A DNA stretch of 17,662 bases from Vulcanimicrobiota bacterium (GCA_030038335.1 JASHPC010000018.1:1-17662); one strand, 5' to 3'; counted from the stretch's first letter, positions 7,416-15,698 are shown. The notes: generated by a model not told the origin, from the letters alone. Program-made: numbers and translations.

Positions 7416-8156
7416 TCAAATGCCCGCGTACCACTCGTATCCTTGGTCTTCCCAATAGCCACCGTGGCCGCCCGCAATGCGAGAGAGCGAGCCGATGATC
7501 TCGATTCGCTTCACCCATTTTGCGCTCTTGTACCCGAGCTGCGTCGGCACGCGTAAGCGCACCGGCGCTCCGTGATCGGGATCCAAAATCTTTCCGTTCA
7601 GATGCGTTGCGAGCAGCGTCTGAGGATAGCGCGCCTGATGCAAATCGAGGCTCTCGTAGTAGTGCACACCCATGTCGTCGCGATCCATGCAATGAAAGAC
7701 GACGAAGCGCGCGTCGTGCTGCGGCACGGCGGCTGCGATGACATGCCACAAGCGAACGCCGCTCCATTCGCCAATGACGCTCCAGCCTTCGACGCAGTCG
7801 TGACGCGTTATCTGCGTCGTCTGCGGAAAGCGCGCGATATCGGTCATGCGCAGCGCGAGGGGCCGTTCGACGGCGCCGTCGACGAGAAGTCGATAGGCCG
7901 CGAAGTGCGACGCAGTGAGCGCGCGATACGCGGAATCCGTCGGAGTGGGGAATCCGTTCGTGCGAAAGACCGGTGCGATGTCGGATTTTGGATACTCGCG
8001 AGCGCGATGATCGCCCCCTATGAGCGCGTAGTCGAACGGCTCCGCCGCGCCCAAAATACTGCGTACGCCGGCGTTGTTGTTGAGCGCCGTTCCGATGGCG
8101 CCGCATCCCGTCAACGTCGCGGAAGCCGTACTGGCGATGAAGATTCGGCGTTTCAC
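7416..8156 (-). CDS. MsrP/YedY-like molybdopterin-dependent oxidoreductase, Tat lipoprotein
   Basis: Sulfite-oxidase-fold molybdenum enzyme resembling the catalytic subunit of periplasmic methionine-sulfoxide reductase (MsrP/YedY). I place the start at GTG 8154-8156, which overlaps the stop of the upstream cytochrome gene, giving 246 residues; longer upstream reading in this frame only shadows that cytochrome. The N-terminus then reads VKRRIFIAS...TLTGC: a twin-arginine box (R3, R4) followed by a lipobox with Cys18, i.e. a Tat-exported lipoprotein, fitting a folded cofactor enzyme. C121 in RHDCVEGWS is the expected molybdenum ligand. LNGKILDPDHGAPVRLRVP and the C-terminal GGYWEDQGYEWYAGI are family blocks. 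The cytochrome is the likely electron donor or acceptor. The true substrate (sulfoxide, sulfite or another) is unknown. Confidence 0.85.
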   Translation of the reverse strand: MKRRIFIASTASATLTGCGAIGTALNNNAGVRSILGAAEPFDYALIGGDHRAREYPKSDIAPVFRTNGFPTPTDSAYRALTASHFAAYRLLVDGAVERPLALRMTDIARFPQTTQITRHDCVEGWSVIGEWSGVRLWHVIAAAVPQHDARFVVFHCMDRDDMGVHYYESLDLHQARYPQTLLATHLNGKILDPDHGAPVRLRVPTQLGYKSAKWVKRIEIIGSLSRIAGGHGGYWEDQGYEWYAGI

Positions 8157-8944
8157 GATTTCGCCACTGGCTTCTCCGCAAACCATCCGGTGACCATCGA
8201 GCGCATCTGATTGACGACGCCTTGTGTGGCGACTTGGAAGAGATGCACTGCGAAGAACGCGAGTAACACGCACATTCCTACGAAGTGCCACAGCCTCGCG
8301 AACTGGCGGCCTCCCAAGGCGATGGTCAGCGGGTGCAGTGCTGCGTCGATGCCGGGCGAGAGCGCGAGGCCCGTTAGCACGACGATTGGCGCAACGACGA
8401 ACATGACGAGCGAATACGCCGCCTTCTGCAGCGGATTGTAGACGTCGTACGGAGGCGGCGATTTCCGAAGGTGCAGATAGTATGCCTGCATCGGCCAAAG
8501 TTGGGGGACGTCACGCGGAAGCAGCACGATCTTGCGGAGACTACCGTGGATCGCACTCGAGACGAGCCACGCAATCCAACAGACGATCGCGATCCAGGCA
8601 AAGAACAGATGCCAGCGGCGCCCGTCTGCAAGGTCTTGATACGACGGAATGGTGATCCACGGAGGAAACGCGCGCGCCGTTGCGCCGCCGAAGCCGTCCC
8701 CGGTCCACCCGAGCCATCCAGTCGTCGTGAACGTGTGCCCGAAGATCGTCGTCGTTCCGACGCCGTCCTGCGGTGAGTCGATGGAGAGCACGCGGCGCGC
8801 CGGGTTGGTTGCATCCGATGCGTCGAGGTACGGAGCCGCGTTGAATATCTGCAAACCGCTGGAGACGAGCACCGCAAAAGCGATGGCCCAGAGCCAATGA
8901 CTTATGCGTATCGTGCGCGTGTACCGATAGCGTGCCCGCCGCAT
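8153..8944 (-). CDS. Di-heme b-type cytochrome membrane subunit (cytochrome b561 / Ni-Fe hydrogenase cytochrome b type)
   Basis: Membrane cytochrome that would exchange electrons between the quinone pool and the adjacent molybdoenzyme. With the start at ATG 8942-8944 it has 263 residues. Four hydrophobic segments lie near residues 16-33, 110-130, 176-198 and 218-240. Candidate heme ligands are His16 (RISHWLWAI), His112 (RRWHLFF), His220 (LWHFVG) and His234 (AVHLFQV), the pattern of the PF01292 family. A Met 7 codons upstream (8965) is possible, but the GGTGG before 8944 supports the shorter form and leaves room for a divergent promoter. Its stop overlaps the GTG of the oxidoreductase. This is not a close match to MsrQ by eye, and the order (cytochrome first) is opposite to E. 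coli msrPQ. Confidence 0.85.
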   Translation of the reverse strand: MRRARYRYTRTIRISHWLWAIAFAVLVSSGLQIFNAAPYLDASDATNPARRVLSIDSPQDGVGTTTIFGHTFTTTGWLGWTGDGFGGATARAFPPWITIPSYQDLADGRRWHLFFAWIAIVCWIAWLVSSAIHGSLRKIVLLPRDVPQLWPMQAYYLHLRKSPPPYDVYNPLQKAAYSLVMFVVAPIVVLTGLALSPGIDAALHPLTIALGGRQFARLWHFVGMCVLLAFFAVHLFQVATQGVVNQMRSMVTGWFAEKPVAKS

Positions 8945-9002
8945 GGCGCCACCAGTATACGTCATCCAGGCGGAATCGGGCAGGGGGACGAAGCGCAGGT
9001 TC

Positions 9003-9782
9003 GTGCCCGAAGTCCTTCACCGCGCCGTCGAGAATGGTGTCGCCCGCGTCACGCTGACTCGCCCGAGCGTTCGCAATGCCTTTAACGCAGAGCTGATCGC
9101 GGCGCTGCGCGCGACGTTCGCCGAGCTTTCCGCAGCGCCCGACGTGCGGGCGATCGTGCTTGCCGGCGAAGGGCACGTCTTTTGCGGCGGAGCCGACGTC
9201 AACTGGATGCGCGCGGCACTCGACCTCTCCTACGACGAAAACGTCGCCGATGCGGAAGCGATGAGCGACATGTTCCGCACGATCGACTGTTGCACGAAGC
9301 CCGTCGTCGCAAGGGTTCAAGGAGCGGCGATCGGCGGCGGCGCGGGTCTCGTCGCGGTCTGCGACGTCGTCGTGGCGGCCGACGATGCCATATTCGGATT
9401 CACCGAAGTCAAGCTTGGAATAATTCCTGCGGTCATCTCGCCATTCGTGCTTCCGAAGATCGGCGCTTCGCACGCGCGTGCGCTCTTCCTCACCGGAAGA
9501 CGCTTCGACGCAGCGCACGCACGGGAGATCGGCCTCGCGCACGCAGTCGTCGCTGCGGCGGAGCTCGACTCGTCGGTGGATAGTGTCTTGCGCGAGCTGC
9601 GTTCTGCAGGTCCGCACGCGATGGCCGCCGCTAAGGCACTCATCGCGAAGGTGCGCTCCGCGTCGTACGATGCATCGCGCGACGTTACCGCGCAAGCGAT
9701 TGCGCGACTGCGAACGAGTGAGGAAGGCCAGGAAGGCCTGCGAGCGTTTCTCGAACGGCGTAGCGCAACGTTCGCGGAATGA
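9003..9782 (+). CDS. liuC: Enoyl-CoA hydratase/isomerase family, probable methylglutaconyl-CoA hydratase
   Basis: Crotonase-fold enzyme expected to hydrate 3-methylglutaconyl-CoA to HMG-CoA. I chose GTG 9003, giving 259 residues that start just before the first crotonase strand (VLHRAVENGVARVTLTRP). An ATG at 8943 in frame would add 20 residues without homology-like character and would overlap the divergent cytochrome start. Motifs are RNAFNAEL (24-31), FCGGADVNWMR (60-70), oxyanion loop GAAIGGGAG (107-115) and FTEVKLGIIPAVISP (133-147). E135 matches the second catalytic Glu of crotonases; the first is Gly115, as I recall for bacterial LiuC proteins. The FxGGADxNWM signature and position immediately before the MCC alpha gene (ATGA overlap) make LiuC the best call. 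Confidence 0.85.
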   Translation: MPEVLHRAVENGVARVTLTRPSVRNAFNAELIAALRATFAELSAAPDVRAIVLAGEGHVFCGGADVNWMRAALDLSYDENVADAEAMSDMFRTIDCCTKPVVARVQGAAIGGGAGLVAVCDVVVAADDAIFGFTEVKLGIIPAVISPFVLPKIGASHARALFLTGRRFDAAHAREIGLAHAVVAAAELDSSVDSVLRELRSAGPHAMAAAKALIAKVRSASYDASRDVTAQAIARLRTSEEGQEGLRAFLERRSATFAE

Positions 9783-11713
9783 TTCGACGGCTTCTCATCG
9801 CGAACCGCGGCGAGATCGCCGTGAGGATCGCGCGCGGCGCGCGCGAGATGGGCGTCGCGCCGCTCGGCGTCTATTCAGAGGCCGACGAACGCGCGTATCA
9901 CCTTCAATTCGTCGACGATGCGCGTTGCGTCGGCCCAGCACCGGCAATGGAGTCGTATCTACACATCCCGGCGATCGTCGAAGCAGCGCGCGCGATGAAG
10001 GCCGACGCCGTTCACCCCGGCTACGGTTTTCTCTCTGAGAACGCGTCGTTCGCGCAAGCCATGCGCGACGCTGGCCTCGTCTTCGTTGGACCGCCGCCCG
10101 AAGCGATCGCCGCTGCGGGAAGTAAAATCGAAGCGAAGCAGCGCGCGCGCGACGCCGGCGTGCCGACGGTTCCGGGGTACGACGGCGCGGAGCAATCGGA
10201 GCAGCGCCTATACACCGAAGCGAAGCGTATTGGATTTCCTGTACTCGTCAAGGCCAGTGCAGGTGGCGGCGGGCGCGGGATGCGCGTCGTAACGTCGAGC
10301 GACGGTTTCGGTGAAGCGCTGGCAGCCGCGAAACGCGAGGCGCTTGGTGCGTTTGGCGATGACACGGTTCTTCTCGAACGATACTTGGTCGATCCAAGGC
10401 ACATCGAGTTCCAAATTCTCGCGGATGCGCACGGCGCGATCGTGCACGTTGGCGAGCGCGAGTGTTCGATTCAGCGTCGTCACCAAAAAGTCGTCGAAGA
10501 GGCGCCGTCGGTTGCGCTGACGCCCGCGTTGCGCGCGGAGATGGGCGAGGCCGCAGTGCGCGTGGCGCGCAGCGTCGGATACGTCAACGCCGGAACGGTC
10601 GAGTTCATGCTCGATGCAAACAGGTACTACTTTCTCGAGATGAACGCGCGCCTGCAGGTCGAGCATCCCGTCACCGAAATGGCGTACGGCATCGATCTCC
10701 TCGCGTGGCAGTTGCGTATCGCCTCGGGTGAACGGCTGACGCTTCGCCAGGAGGAGCTCGCGCCGCGCGGATGGTCCTTCGAGATGCGCGTCACCGCCGA
10801 GGATCCCGCACACGCAATGCTGCCGTCTTCCGGAACGATCGCACGTTGGGAGATGCCGGCAGGCCCGGGAGTTCGCGTCGATGCCGGTGTGACCGAAGGA
10901 AGCCTCGTCGGCTTGGACTACGACTCGCTGCTCGCGAAGCTCGTCGCTCATGCCGAAACGCGCGACGCGGCCGTCGCGCGCATCGAGGCGGCGCTCGACG
11001 CATTCGCGATCGATGGACTGAGGACGAATCTTCCGCTGCTGCGATGGATCGCGCGCGACGAAGCCTTCCGTAAAGGCAATCTTTCGACGTCGTTCTTTGC
11101 GCAGCGGCTCGACGAGTCGATCTTCACGCCGTCGGCGCCGTCGAAAAAAGCACTGCTTCTCGCCGTCGCGCAACGCTTGCTCGACGGACGCGTGCCATGG
11201 CGCGTCGGGAGCGTCGGCGCACCGGTTGCATTCGACGCGCACGGCGAGCGCGTCACCGTATGGGCGAGTGCCTGCGGCTCGAGCGGAAACGCATGGCAAC
11301 TCTCAGGCGCTCTTAGCGGACGCCTTTGCGCGCAGCGTCGCGGCGCACACGTTGTAGCAACGCTCGACGACGAGAGCGTCACTGGGGTCGTCGCGTTCGA
11401 TGAGGTAGGAATGTGCGTGTATCTCGACGGGCGCGCGAACGCCCTCGCGTTTGCAAAGCCGCCGGCGCATGGCGAAGGCTCGGGAACGGCATCGCAGGAG
11501 AACGGAATGATTACCGCGCCGATGCCCGGACGCGTTGTACGCGTCGCCGTTACGACGGGCGAGAGCGTCGCCCCGAATCAACTGCTCGTCGTGCTCGAAG
11601 CCATGAAGATGGAGCATCGCATAGAGTCGCCACGTGCGGCGACGGTGCGCGCCGTGCGCGTCCGTGAGGGAGCGATCGTGACCGGCGGTGCGCCGCTCGT
11701 CGAGCTAGGCTAA
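9779..11713 (+). CDS. mccA: Methylcrotonyl-CoA carboxylase biotin-containing (alpha) subunit
   Basis: Biotin carboxylase fused to a biotin carrier domain; ATP-dependently carboxylates its own biotin for the MccB subunit. Also called LiuD. It has 644 residues, usual length. The biotin carboxylase N-terminal domain is about 1-115 (LLIANRGEIAVRIARGARE). The ATP-grasp domain is about 116-325, with glycine loop KASAGGGGRGM (158-168), HIEFQILAD (208-216), ERECSIQRRHQKVVEEAPS (226-244) and FLEMNARLQVEHPVTE (285-300). The C-terminal carboxylase domain runs to about 440, then a linker domain, then the carrier domain at about 575-644 with EAMKMEH. K610 is the biotinyl lysine. Its ATG overlaps the hydratase stop (ATGA), and its TAA overlaps the next ATG (TAATG). 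Propionyl- or acetyl-CoA carboxylase is excluded mainly by context. Confidence 0.92.
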   Translation: MIRRLLIANRGEIAVRIARGAREMGVAPLGVYSEADERAYHLQFVDDARCVGPAPAMESYLHIPAIVEAARAMKADAVHPGYGFLSENASFAQAMRDAGLVFVGPPPEAIAAAGSKIEAKQRARDAGVPTVPGYDGAEQSEQRLYTEAKRIGFPVLVKASAGGGGRGMRVVTSSDGFGEALAAAKREALGAFGDDTVLLERYLVDPRHIEFQILADAHGAIVHVGERECSIQRRHQKVVEEAPSVALTPALRAEMGEAAVRVARSVGYVNAGTVEFMLDANRYYFLEMNARLQVEHPVTEMAYGIDLLAWQLRIASGERLTLRQEELAPRGWSFEMRVTAEDPAHAMLPSSGTIARWEMPAGPGVRVDAGVTEGSLVGLDYDSLLAKLVAHAETRDAAVARIEAALDAFAIDGLRTNLPLLRWIARDEAFRKGNLSTSFFAQRLDESIFTPSAPSKKALLLAVAQRLLDGRVPWRVGSVGAPVAFDAHGERVTVWASACGSSGNAWQLSGALSGRLCAQRRGAHVVATLDDESVTGVVAFDEVGMCVYLDGRANALAFAKPPAHGEGSGTASQENGMITAPMPGRVVRVAVTTGESVAPNQLLVVLEAMKMEHRIESPRAATVRAVRVREGAIVTGGAPLVELG

Positions 11714-12507
11714 TGCCTGCATCGCGGACGATGCTCATGGTCCCGGGCTTCGACGAGCCATCCGAGGATCTCGAGACGCTCGCAAATGGCCGCAATGGAA
11801 TTCCGGGGCTCCGCTCGTACGGCTTCGATTGCGTCACGCTGCCGCGATGCTACGAGAAACTGCGCTTTCGCATCGAACGTCTTGCGGAGTGCGTCGAAGA
11901 TCTGCGCGCGCAAGAAAAGCAGTTTCCGATTACGATCGTTGGGTATTCGCTCGGCGGACTCGTCGCGCGGGGGTTTCTGCGCGCGTATCCGCAGCTCGCG
12001 AGCGGCATCGAGTCGGTCATCATGATTGGCACGCCGAACATGGGCGTCGCGCTCAACTACCTTCCATACCTCGTCCACTTTCTGCGCATTCCCGATTTGG
12101 CGATCGACGATCTTTCGCACGAGTCGGACTTTCTCGCGTGGCTCAACGGTACGGGCGGTCACTGGGAGCGAGATCCTCGGACGCGCAGCGACGTGTGGAC
12201 GCTCGATAGGGACCCGTGGCTCGTGCCAGAGGGTACGCGCGCGTTCGTCGTCGCAGGAATTCTAACACCGCGCTACGGCGGCACGGGAGACGGGGTCGTC
12301 GAAGGAAACTCCGCTTCCATGGGAAGCCGTTTTGCGACGCATTACGTCATCGGCCCCCACTGCAACCACATGAACCTCATCGGCCACTTCGATCCGGTGA
12401 TCTTCGCGTGGACGGGATTCATCGTAAACGACCTCGTTTGGCCGCATACGCTTCGCGCCATCTTGCGTTTCACCGGGGCAAAGTCGATGGCGACAGCGAA
12501 CTCGTGA
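11713..12507 (+). CDS. Alpha/beta-hydrolase fold protein (lipase/PGAP1-like)
   Basis: Cytoplasmic serine hydrolase of the alpha/beta-hydrolase fold; 264 residues and no signal peptide. The nucleophile elbow is VGYSLGG (76-82) with S79. D193 in GTGDGVVEG and H216 or H219 in GPHCNHMNLIGH complete a plausible triad. The residues after the elbow (LVARGFLRAYP ... VIMIGTPNMGVALNY) look like lipase/PGAP1-type enzymes that open with a short lid. It starts one base before the end of mccA (TAATG at 11711-11715) and ends 4 bp before the HMG-CoA lyase, so it is clearly within the leucine operon. A role as acyl-CoA thioesterase or lipid esterase is possible, but nothing in the sequence proves it. This is not a standard liu gene. 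Confidence 0.85.
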   Translation: MPASRTMLMVPGFDEPSEDLETLANGRNGIPGLRSYGFDCVTLPRCYEKLRFRIERLAECVEDLRAQEKQFPITIVGYSLGGLVARGFLRAYPQLASGIESVIMIGTPNMGVALNYLPYLVHFLRIPDLAIDDLSHESDFLAWLNGTGGHWERDPRTRSDVWTLDRDPWLVPEGTRAFVVAGILTPRYGGTGDGVVEGNSASMGSRFATHYVIGPHCNHMNLIGHFDPVIFAWTGFIVNDLVWPHTLRAILRFTGAKSMATANS

Positions 12508-12511
12508 CACC

Positions 12512-13432
12512 GTGCTTCCCGAAAGAGTGACCGTCGTCGAGGTCGGAGCGCGCGACGGATTGCAAAACGAGCGCCGCAACGTGCCGACCGAGGACAAGAT
12601 CGCGTTTCTCGACCTGCTCTCCGAGAGCGGCTTGCGCTGCATCGAAGCGACGTCCTTCGTCAGCCCGAAGGCGATTCCGCAACTCGCCGATGCCGAAGAG
12701 GTCTTCCGCAAGATGCGCAAGGCTCCGGGAGTTCGTTATCCCGTGCTCGTTCCCAACATGAGAGGCTACGAGCGCGCCAAGGCCTGCGGTGTCGAGGCCA
12801 TCGCGGTTTTCACAGCCGCTTCGGAAACGTTCACCAAGCGGAACATCAACATGACCGTTGAGGAGTCCATCGCCATCTTCGCCGGAGTCGTTGCCCGAGC
12901 GCGCGCAGACGGCATGTGGGTGCGCGGCTACGTTTCGACGGCGTTCGGATCGCCGTTCGGTGACGTCGTGACACCGGAAATGGTGCGCGACGTTTGCGTG
13001 CGGTTGAGCGATCTTGGTTGTGACGAGATCTCGGTCGGCGACACGATCGGCGTCGGCGTGCCAACGCAAGTGGACGAACTCGTGCCTCTGCTGACCGACG
13101 TCATCCCGCTCGAACGTATCGCGTTTCATTTTCACGACACGCGAGGCACGGCACTCGCGAACGTCTATGCGGCGCTGCAACATGGCGTCCATGTCTTCGA
13201 CGCCTCCGCCGGAGGCCTCGGTGGCTGTCCCTATGCACCGGGAGCGACCGGAAACGTCGGCACCGAGGACGTGCTCTACATGCTGCACGGCATGGGTATC
13301 GAGACCGGCGTCGATCTCGCGAAAGTGCGCGCAGCGTCGCGCTTCATTCGCAGCTCGCTCGATCACGACTTGACGAGCAAGGCATTTCAAGCGCTCGAAG
13401 CCGCGCAAGCACGGGAGACGCGAACCGCATGA
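12512..13432 (+). CDS. liuE: Hydroxymethylglutaryl-CoA lyase
   Basis: Splits HMG-CoA into acetoacetate and acetyl-CoA, the last leucine-degradation step; equals LiuE/MvaB. It has 306 residues from a GTG start, 4 bp after the hydrolase gene. A later GTG (12527) would cut into the first strand, so 12512 is preferred. Family residues are R14 and D15 in VGARDGLQNE, TSFVSPKAIPQLAD (47-60), ETFTKRNINMTVEES (105-119), RGYVSTAFGSPF (138-149), H206 and H208 in HFHDTRG (206-212), and C239 in the GGLGGCPYAPGATGN loop (234-248), the known catalytic cysteine signature. Its stop overlaps the amidohydrolase start (ATGA, 13429-13432). The sequence argues against the related isopropylmalate or citramalate synthases. 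Confidence 0.93.
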   Translation: MLPERVTVVEVGARDGLQNERRNVPTEDKIAFLDLLSESGLRCIEATSFVSPKAIPQLADAEEVFRKMRKAPGVRYPVLVPNMRGYERAKACGVEAIAVFTAASETFTKRNINMTVEESIAIFAGVVARARADGMWVRGYVSTAFGSPFGDVVTPEMVRDVCVRLSDLGCDEISVGDTIGVGVPTQVDELVPLLTDVIPLERIAFHFHDTRGTALANVYAALQHGVHVFDASAGGLGGCPYAPGATGNVGTEDVLYMLHGMGIETGVDLAKVRAASRFIRSSLDHDLTSKAFQALEAAQARETRTA

Positions 13433-14583
13433 TCGTCCGCGCAGGTATCTTTTACGACGGCACGCTCGCACAACCGAGAAAGAACGTCGACATCGCCGTG
13501 GACGGCGGGCTCGTACGCGAAGTTCGCGCCGCCGACGAGGGCGGTTCGCCTGACTATTCTGCTGCGTGCGTCACGCCGGGTCTCGTAAACGCGCACGCGC
13601 ATCTCGAGATGAGCGGCGAACCAGACCTCATGACGTTTTACGCGACGACGACGCAGAACGAGCGCGTGCTCCACGCCGTGGAGAACGCCTGCAAGGCGCT
13701 GCGGGCGGGCGTTACGACGATCCGCGACCTCGGAAGTTCGTGCGGTGTCTCGCCGAGCGTCCGCGATGCAGTCGACGCCGGCCGCATTCCGGGTCCTCGG
13801 ATGCGCGCGGTAGCGTCGCCGATCGTCATGACCGGCGGCCACGGTTGGCCGATCGCGCGCGAGGTCGACTCGCCCGATGACGCGCGAAGGGCGGTCCGCG
13901 AGCAAATGAAGATAGGAGCCGACGCCATTAAGCTCATGGCGACGGGCGGCGTCATGACGAAAGGCGCCGTTCCCGGAAACGCGCAGCTGACGTTCGAGGA
14001 GCTCGAAGCCGCGATCGCCGAAGCGCACCGGCACGGCTTGCGTTGTGCTTCGCACGCGATCGGAACGCAGGGTATCAAGAACGCGCTGCGCGCCGGAATC
14101 GACTCGATCGAACACGGTCACATGGTCGACGACGAAGGCATCGCACTCTTCAAGGAGCGCGGCGCGTACCTCGTGCCCACGCTCGCGGCGCCGACGTGCA
14201 TCGTCGCGCACATCGAGGGCGGCGGACAACCGCAGTACGTCGTCGACAAAGCCCGTTACGTCAACGAAGCGATGCTCCGCAACGTCAAACGCGCATACGA
14301 CGCCGGCGTGAAGATCGCCGGAGGGTCCGACGCAGGCACTCCCTTCAATTACCACGATGCGTACGCGTCCGAAGTCGAGCTGATGCATACGCTGCTCGGC
14401 ATGTCCGCGCAGGAAGCACTCGTCGCTGCAACCTCGACGGCCGCGGAGCTGATCGGGCTTCATCGCGGCGTTCTCGCGCCCGGTGAGGTTGCCGACATGC
14501 TGCTCTTGAAGCGAGACGTCGGAAGCGACGTGCGCGCACTGCGTGACGTGGAGAAGGTGTTCAAAGGCGGAGCGTGCGTCTAG
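13429..14583 (+). CDS. Metal-dependent amidohydrolase (imidazolonepropionase/prolidase-like)
   Basis: Amidohydrolase-superfamily enzyme of 384 residues, cytoplasmic, hydrolysing an amide or cyclic amide that cannot be named. Metal ligands are visible in order: H56 and H58 in NAHAHLE, K168 in AIKLMATGG (a candidate carboxylated lysine bridging two metals), H209 in CASHAIG, H229 in IEHGHMV and D301 in GGSDAGTP. This pattern matches the imidazolonepropionase-like and Xaa-Pro dipeptidase-like branch. The C-terminal STAAELIGLHRGVLAPGEVADMLLL closes the beta-sandwich, as usual. Translation is coupled to the upstream HMG-CoA lyase (ATGA) and to the downstream glycosyltransferase (10-bp overlap). Leucine degradation has no step for it, so its presence in the operon points to amino-acid or peptide turnover, by inference. 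Confidence 0.88.
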   Translation: MIVRAGIFYDGTLAQPRKNVDIAVDGGLVREVRAADEGGSPDYSAACVTPGLVNAHAHLEMSGEPDLMTFYATTTQNERVLHAVENACKALRAGVTTIRDLGSSCGVSPSVRDAVDAGRIPGPRMRAVASPIVMTGGHGWPIAREVDSPDDARRAVREQMKIGADAIKLMATGGVMTKGAVPGNAQLTFEELEAAIAEAHRHGLRCASHAIGTQGIKNALRAGIDSIEHGHMVDDEGIALFKERGAYLVPTLAAPTCIVAHIEGGGQPQYVVDKARYVNEAMLRNVKRAYDAGVKIAGGSDAGTPFNYHDAYASEVELMHTLLGMSAQEALVAATSTAAELIGLHRGVLAPGEVADMLLLKRDVGSDVRALRDVEKVFKGGACV

Positions 14584-15698
14584 CGGTTCTCGCCGCCATC
14601 TCGTGGCCGTCACCGCCTCAGGGCTACGGTCCGTGGGAACAGATCGCGTACAACACGGCGGAAGGTATGCGCCGCCGCGGTCACGACGTGACGTTCTTCG
14701 CGACTAAAAACTCGCATTTTGACGGAAAACTCGCGGCGGTCGTACCAGTCGGCCTCAACGAGGATCCCGCCCTCAACGTGGACGTCTACACGGCGCTGCA
14801 CATTGCAGAACTCTTCAAGCGCGCGGATGAGTTCGATCTCATCCACAATCATTTCGACTGGAAACCGATGACGTATGCGCTCGCAACCCCATTGCCGCCA
14901 CTCGTGACGACCGTCCACGGTTTCTCGTCGCCGCAGATTCTTGCTGCATACTATGCTTGCGCGCATCGAAGCTTCTTCTGCTCGATCAGCGACGCGGATC
15001 GCGATCCAGGGCTGTCGTACCTTGCCACGACGTATAATGGCATCGATCCGTCGCAGTTCTCGTTCAACGACAAACCAGGCGACTATCTCGTCTTTCTCGG
15101 TCGCTTCCATCCTGAAAAGGGAACGCATCTTGCGATCGAGATCGCAAAGCGCGCCGGCATTCGTCTGAAGATCGCGGCGATCCATCAAGACGAAGAGTAT
15201 TTCAGGGAGCACGTTGAGCCGCACGTCGACGGCGATCGCGTGCAGTATCTCGGAGCCGTCGAGCGCGAGGCGCGCAACGAGTTGCTGAGCAACGCACTCG
15301 CACTCGTGCACATGACGACGCGACCGGAGCGTTTTGGGCTCACGATGGTGGAGGCAATGGCGTGCGGCACGCCAGTGCTGGGCGCACGCATGGGTTCGAT
15401 TCCGGAAATCGTCTCTCACGGTGTCACCGGGTTCTTATGCGACTCCGTCGACGACGCTGTCGCGCGCGTGCCGCAGTTGCCTTCTCTCGATCGCGGCGCA
15501 TGTCGCGCGCGCGTCGAGGCGGAGTTCACGGTAGAAAGGATGATCGATCGCTACTGCGTCGCCTACGGTCGCGCGCTCGAAATGCGCATTCCGCCTCCGC
15601 CTACGGACGACGAGCTGCGTTGGCGCGCTCACGATTGGTGGGACCGCCCGATGGCCTACACGGACGTGCCTCCCAAGCCCCTGTCGCGTCCTGCGTAG
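14574..15698 (+). CDS. Family 4 glycosyltransferase (GT-B fold)
   Basis: Nucleotide-sugar-dependent glycosyltransferase, 374 residues, probably cytosolic or membrane-peripheral. It starts at GTG 14574 inside the end of the amidohydrolase, with GGCGGAG just upstream as ribosome-binding site. The N-terminal Rossmann half has QGYGPWEQIAYNTAEGMRRRGHDVTFF (16-42) and LIHNHFDWKPM (89-99). The C-terminal half has LVFLGRFHPEKGTHLAIE (172-189) and ERFGLTMVEAMACGTPVL (252-269), where E252 and E260 form the EX7E motif. GVTGFL (283-288) follows. This is the GT1/GT4 retaining-type pattern. The sugar and acceptor are unknown. Its stop codon TAG (15696-15698) lies within an 18-bp repeat, suggesting the natural C-terminus was set by repeat insertion. 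Confidence 0.9.
   Translation: MRLAVLAAISWPSPPQGYGPWEQIAYNTAEGMRRRGHDVTFFATKNSHFDGKLAAVVPVGLNEDPALNVDVYTALHIAELFKRADEFDLIHNHFDWKPMTYALATPLPPLVTTVHGFSSPQILAAYYACAHRSFFCSISDADRDPGLSYLATTYNGIDPSQFSFNDKPGDYLVFLGRFHPEKGTHLAIEIAKRAGIRLKIAAIHQDEEYFREHVEPHVDGDRVQYLGAVEREARNELLSNALALVHMTTRPERFGLTMVEAMACGTPVLGARMGSIPEIVSHGVTGFLCDSVDDAVARVPQLPSLDRGACRARVEAEFTVERMIDRYCVAYGRALEMRIPPPPTDDELRWRAHDWWDRPMAYTDVPPKPLSRPA

Noticed and set aside
8157..8498. Longer TTG-started version of the molybdoenzyme gene
   Set aside because: The extra 114 residues are Arg-rich shadow of the cytochrome gene and would bury the clear Tat/lipobox signal. GTG 8156 is better.
8943..9002. ATG-started 20-residue extension of the hydratase
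   Set aside because: It adds no crotonase-like sequence and would make the divergent start codons overlap. Kept only as an alternative.
8541..9695. 384-codon minus-strand frame spanning the cytochrome and hydratase genes
   Set aside because: It crosses two genes with recognised motifs on other frames and has no recognisable domain itself.
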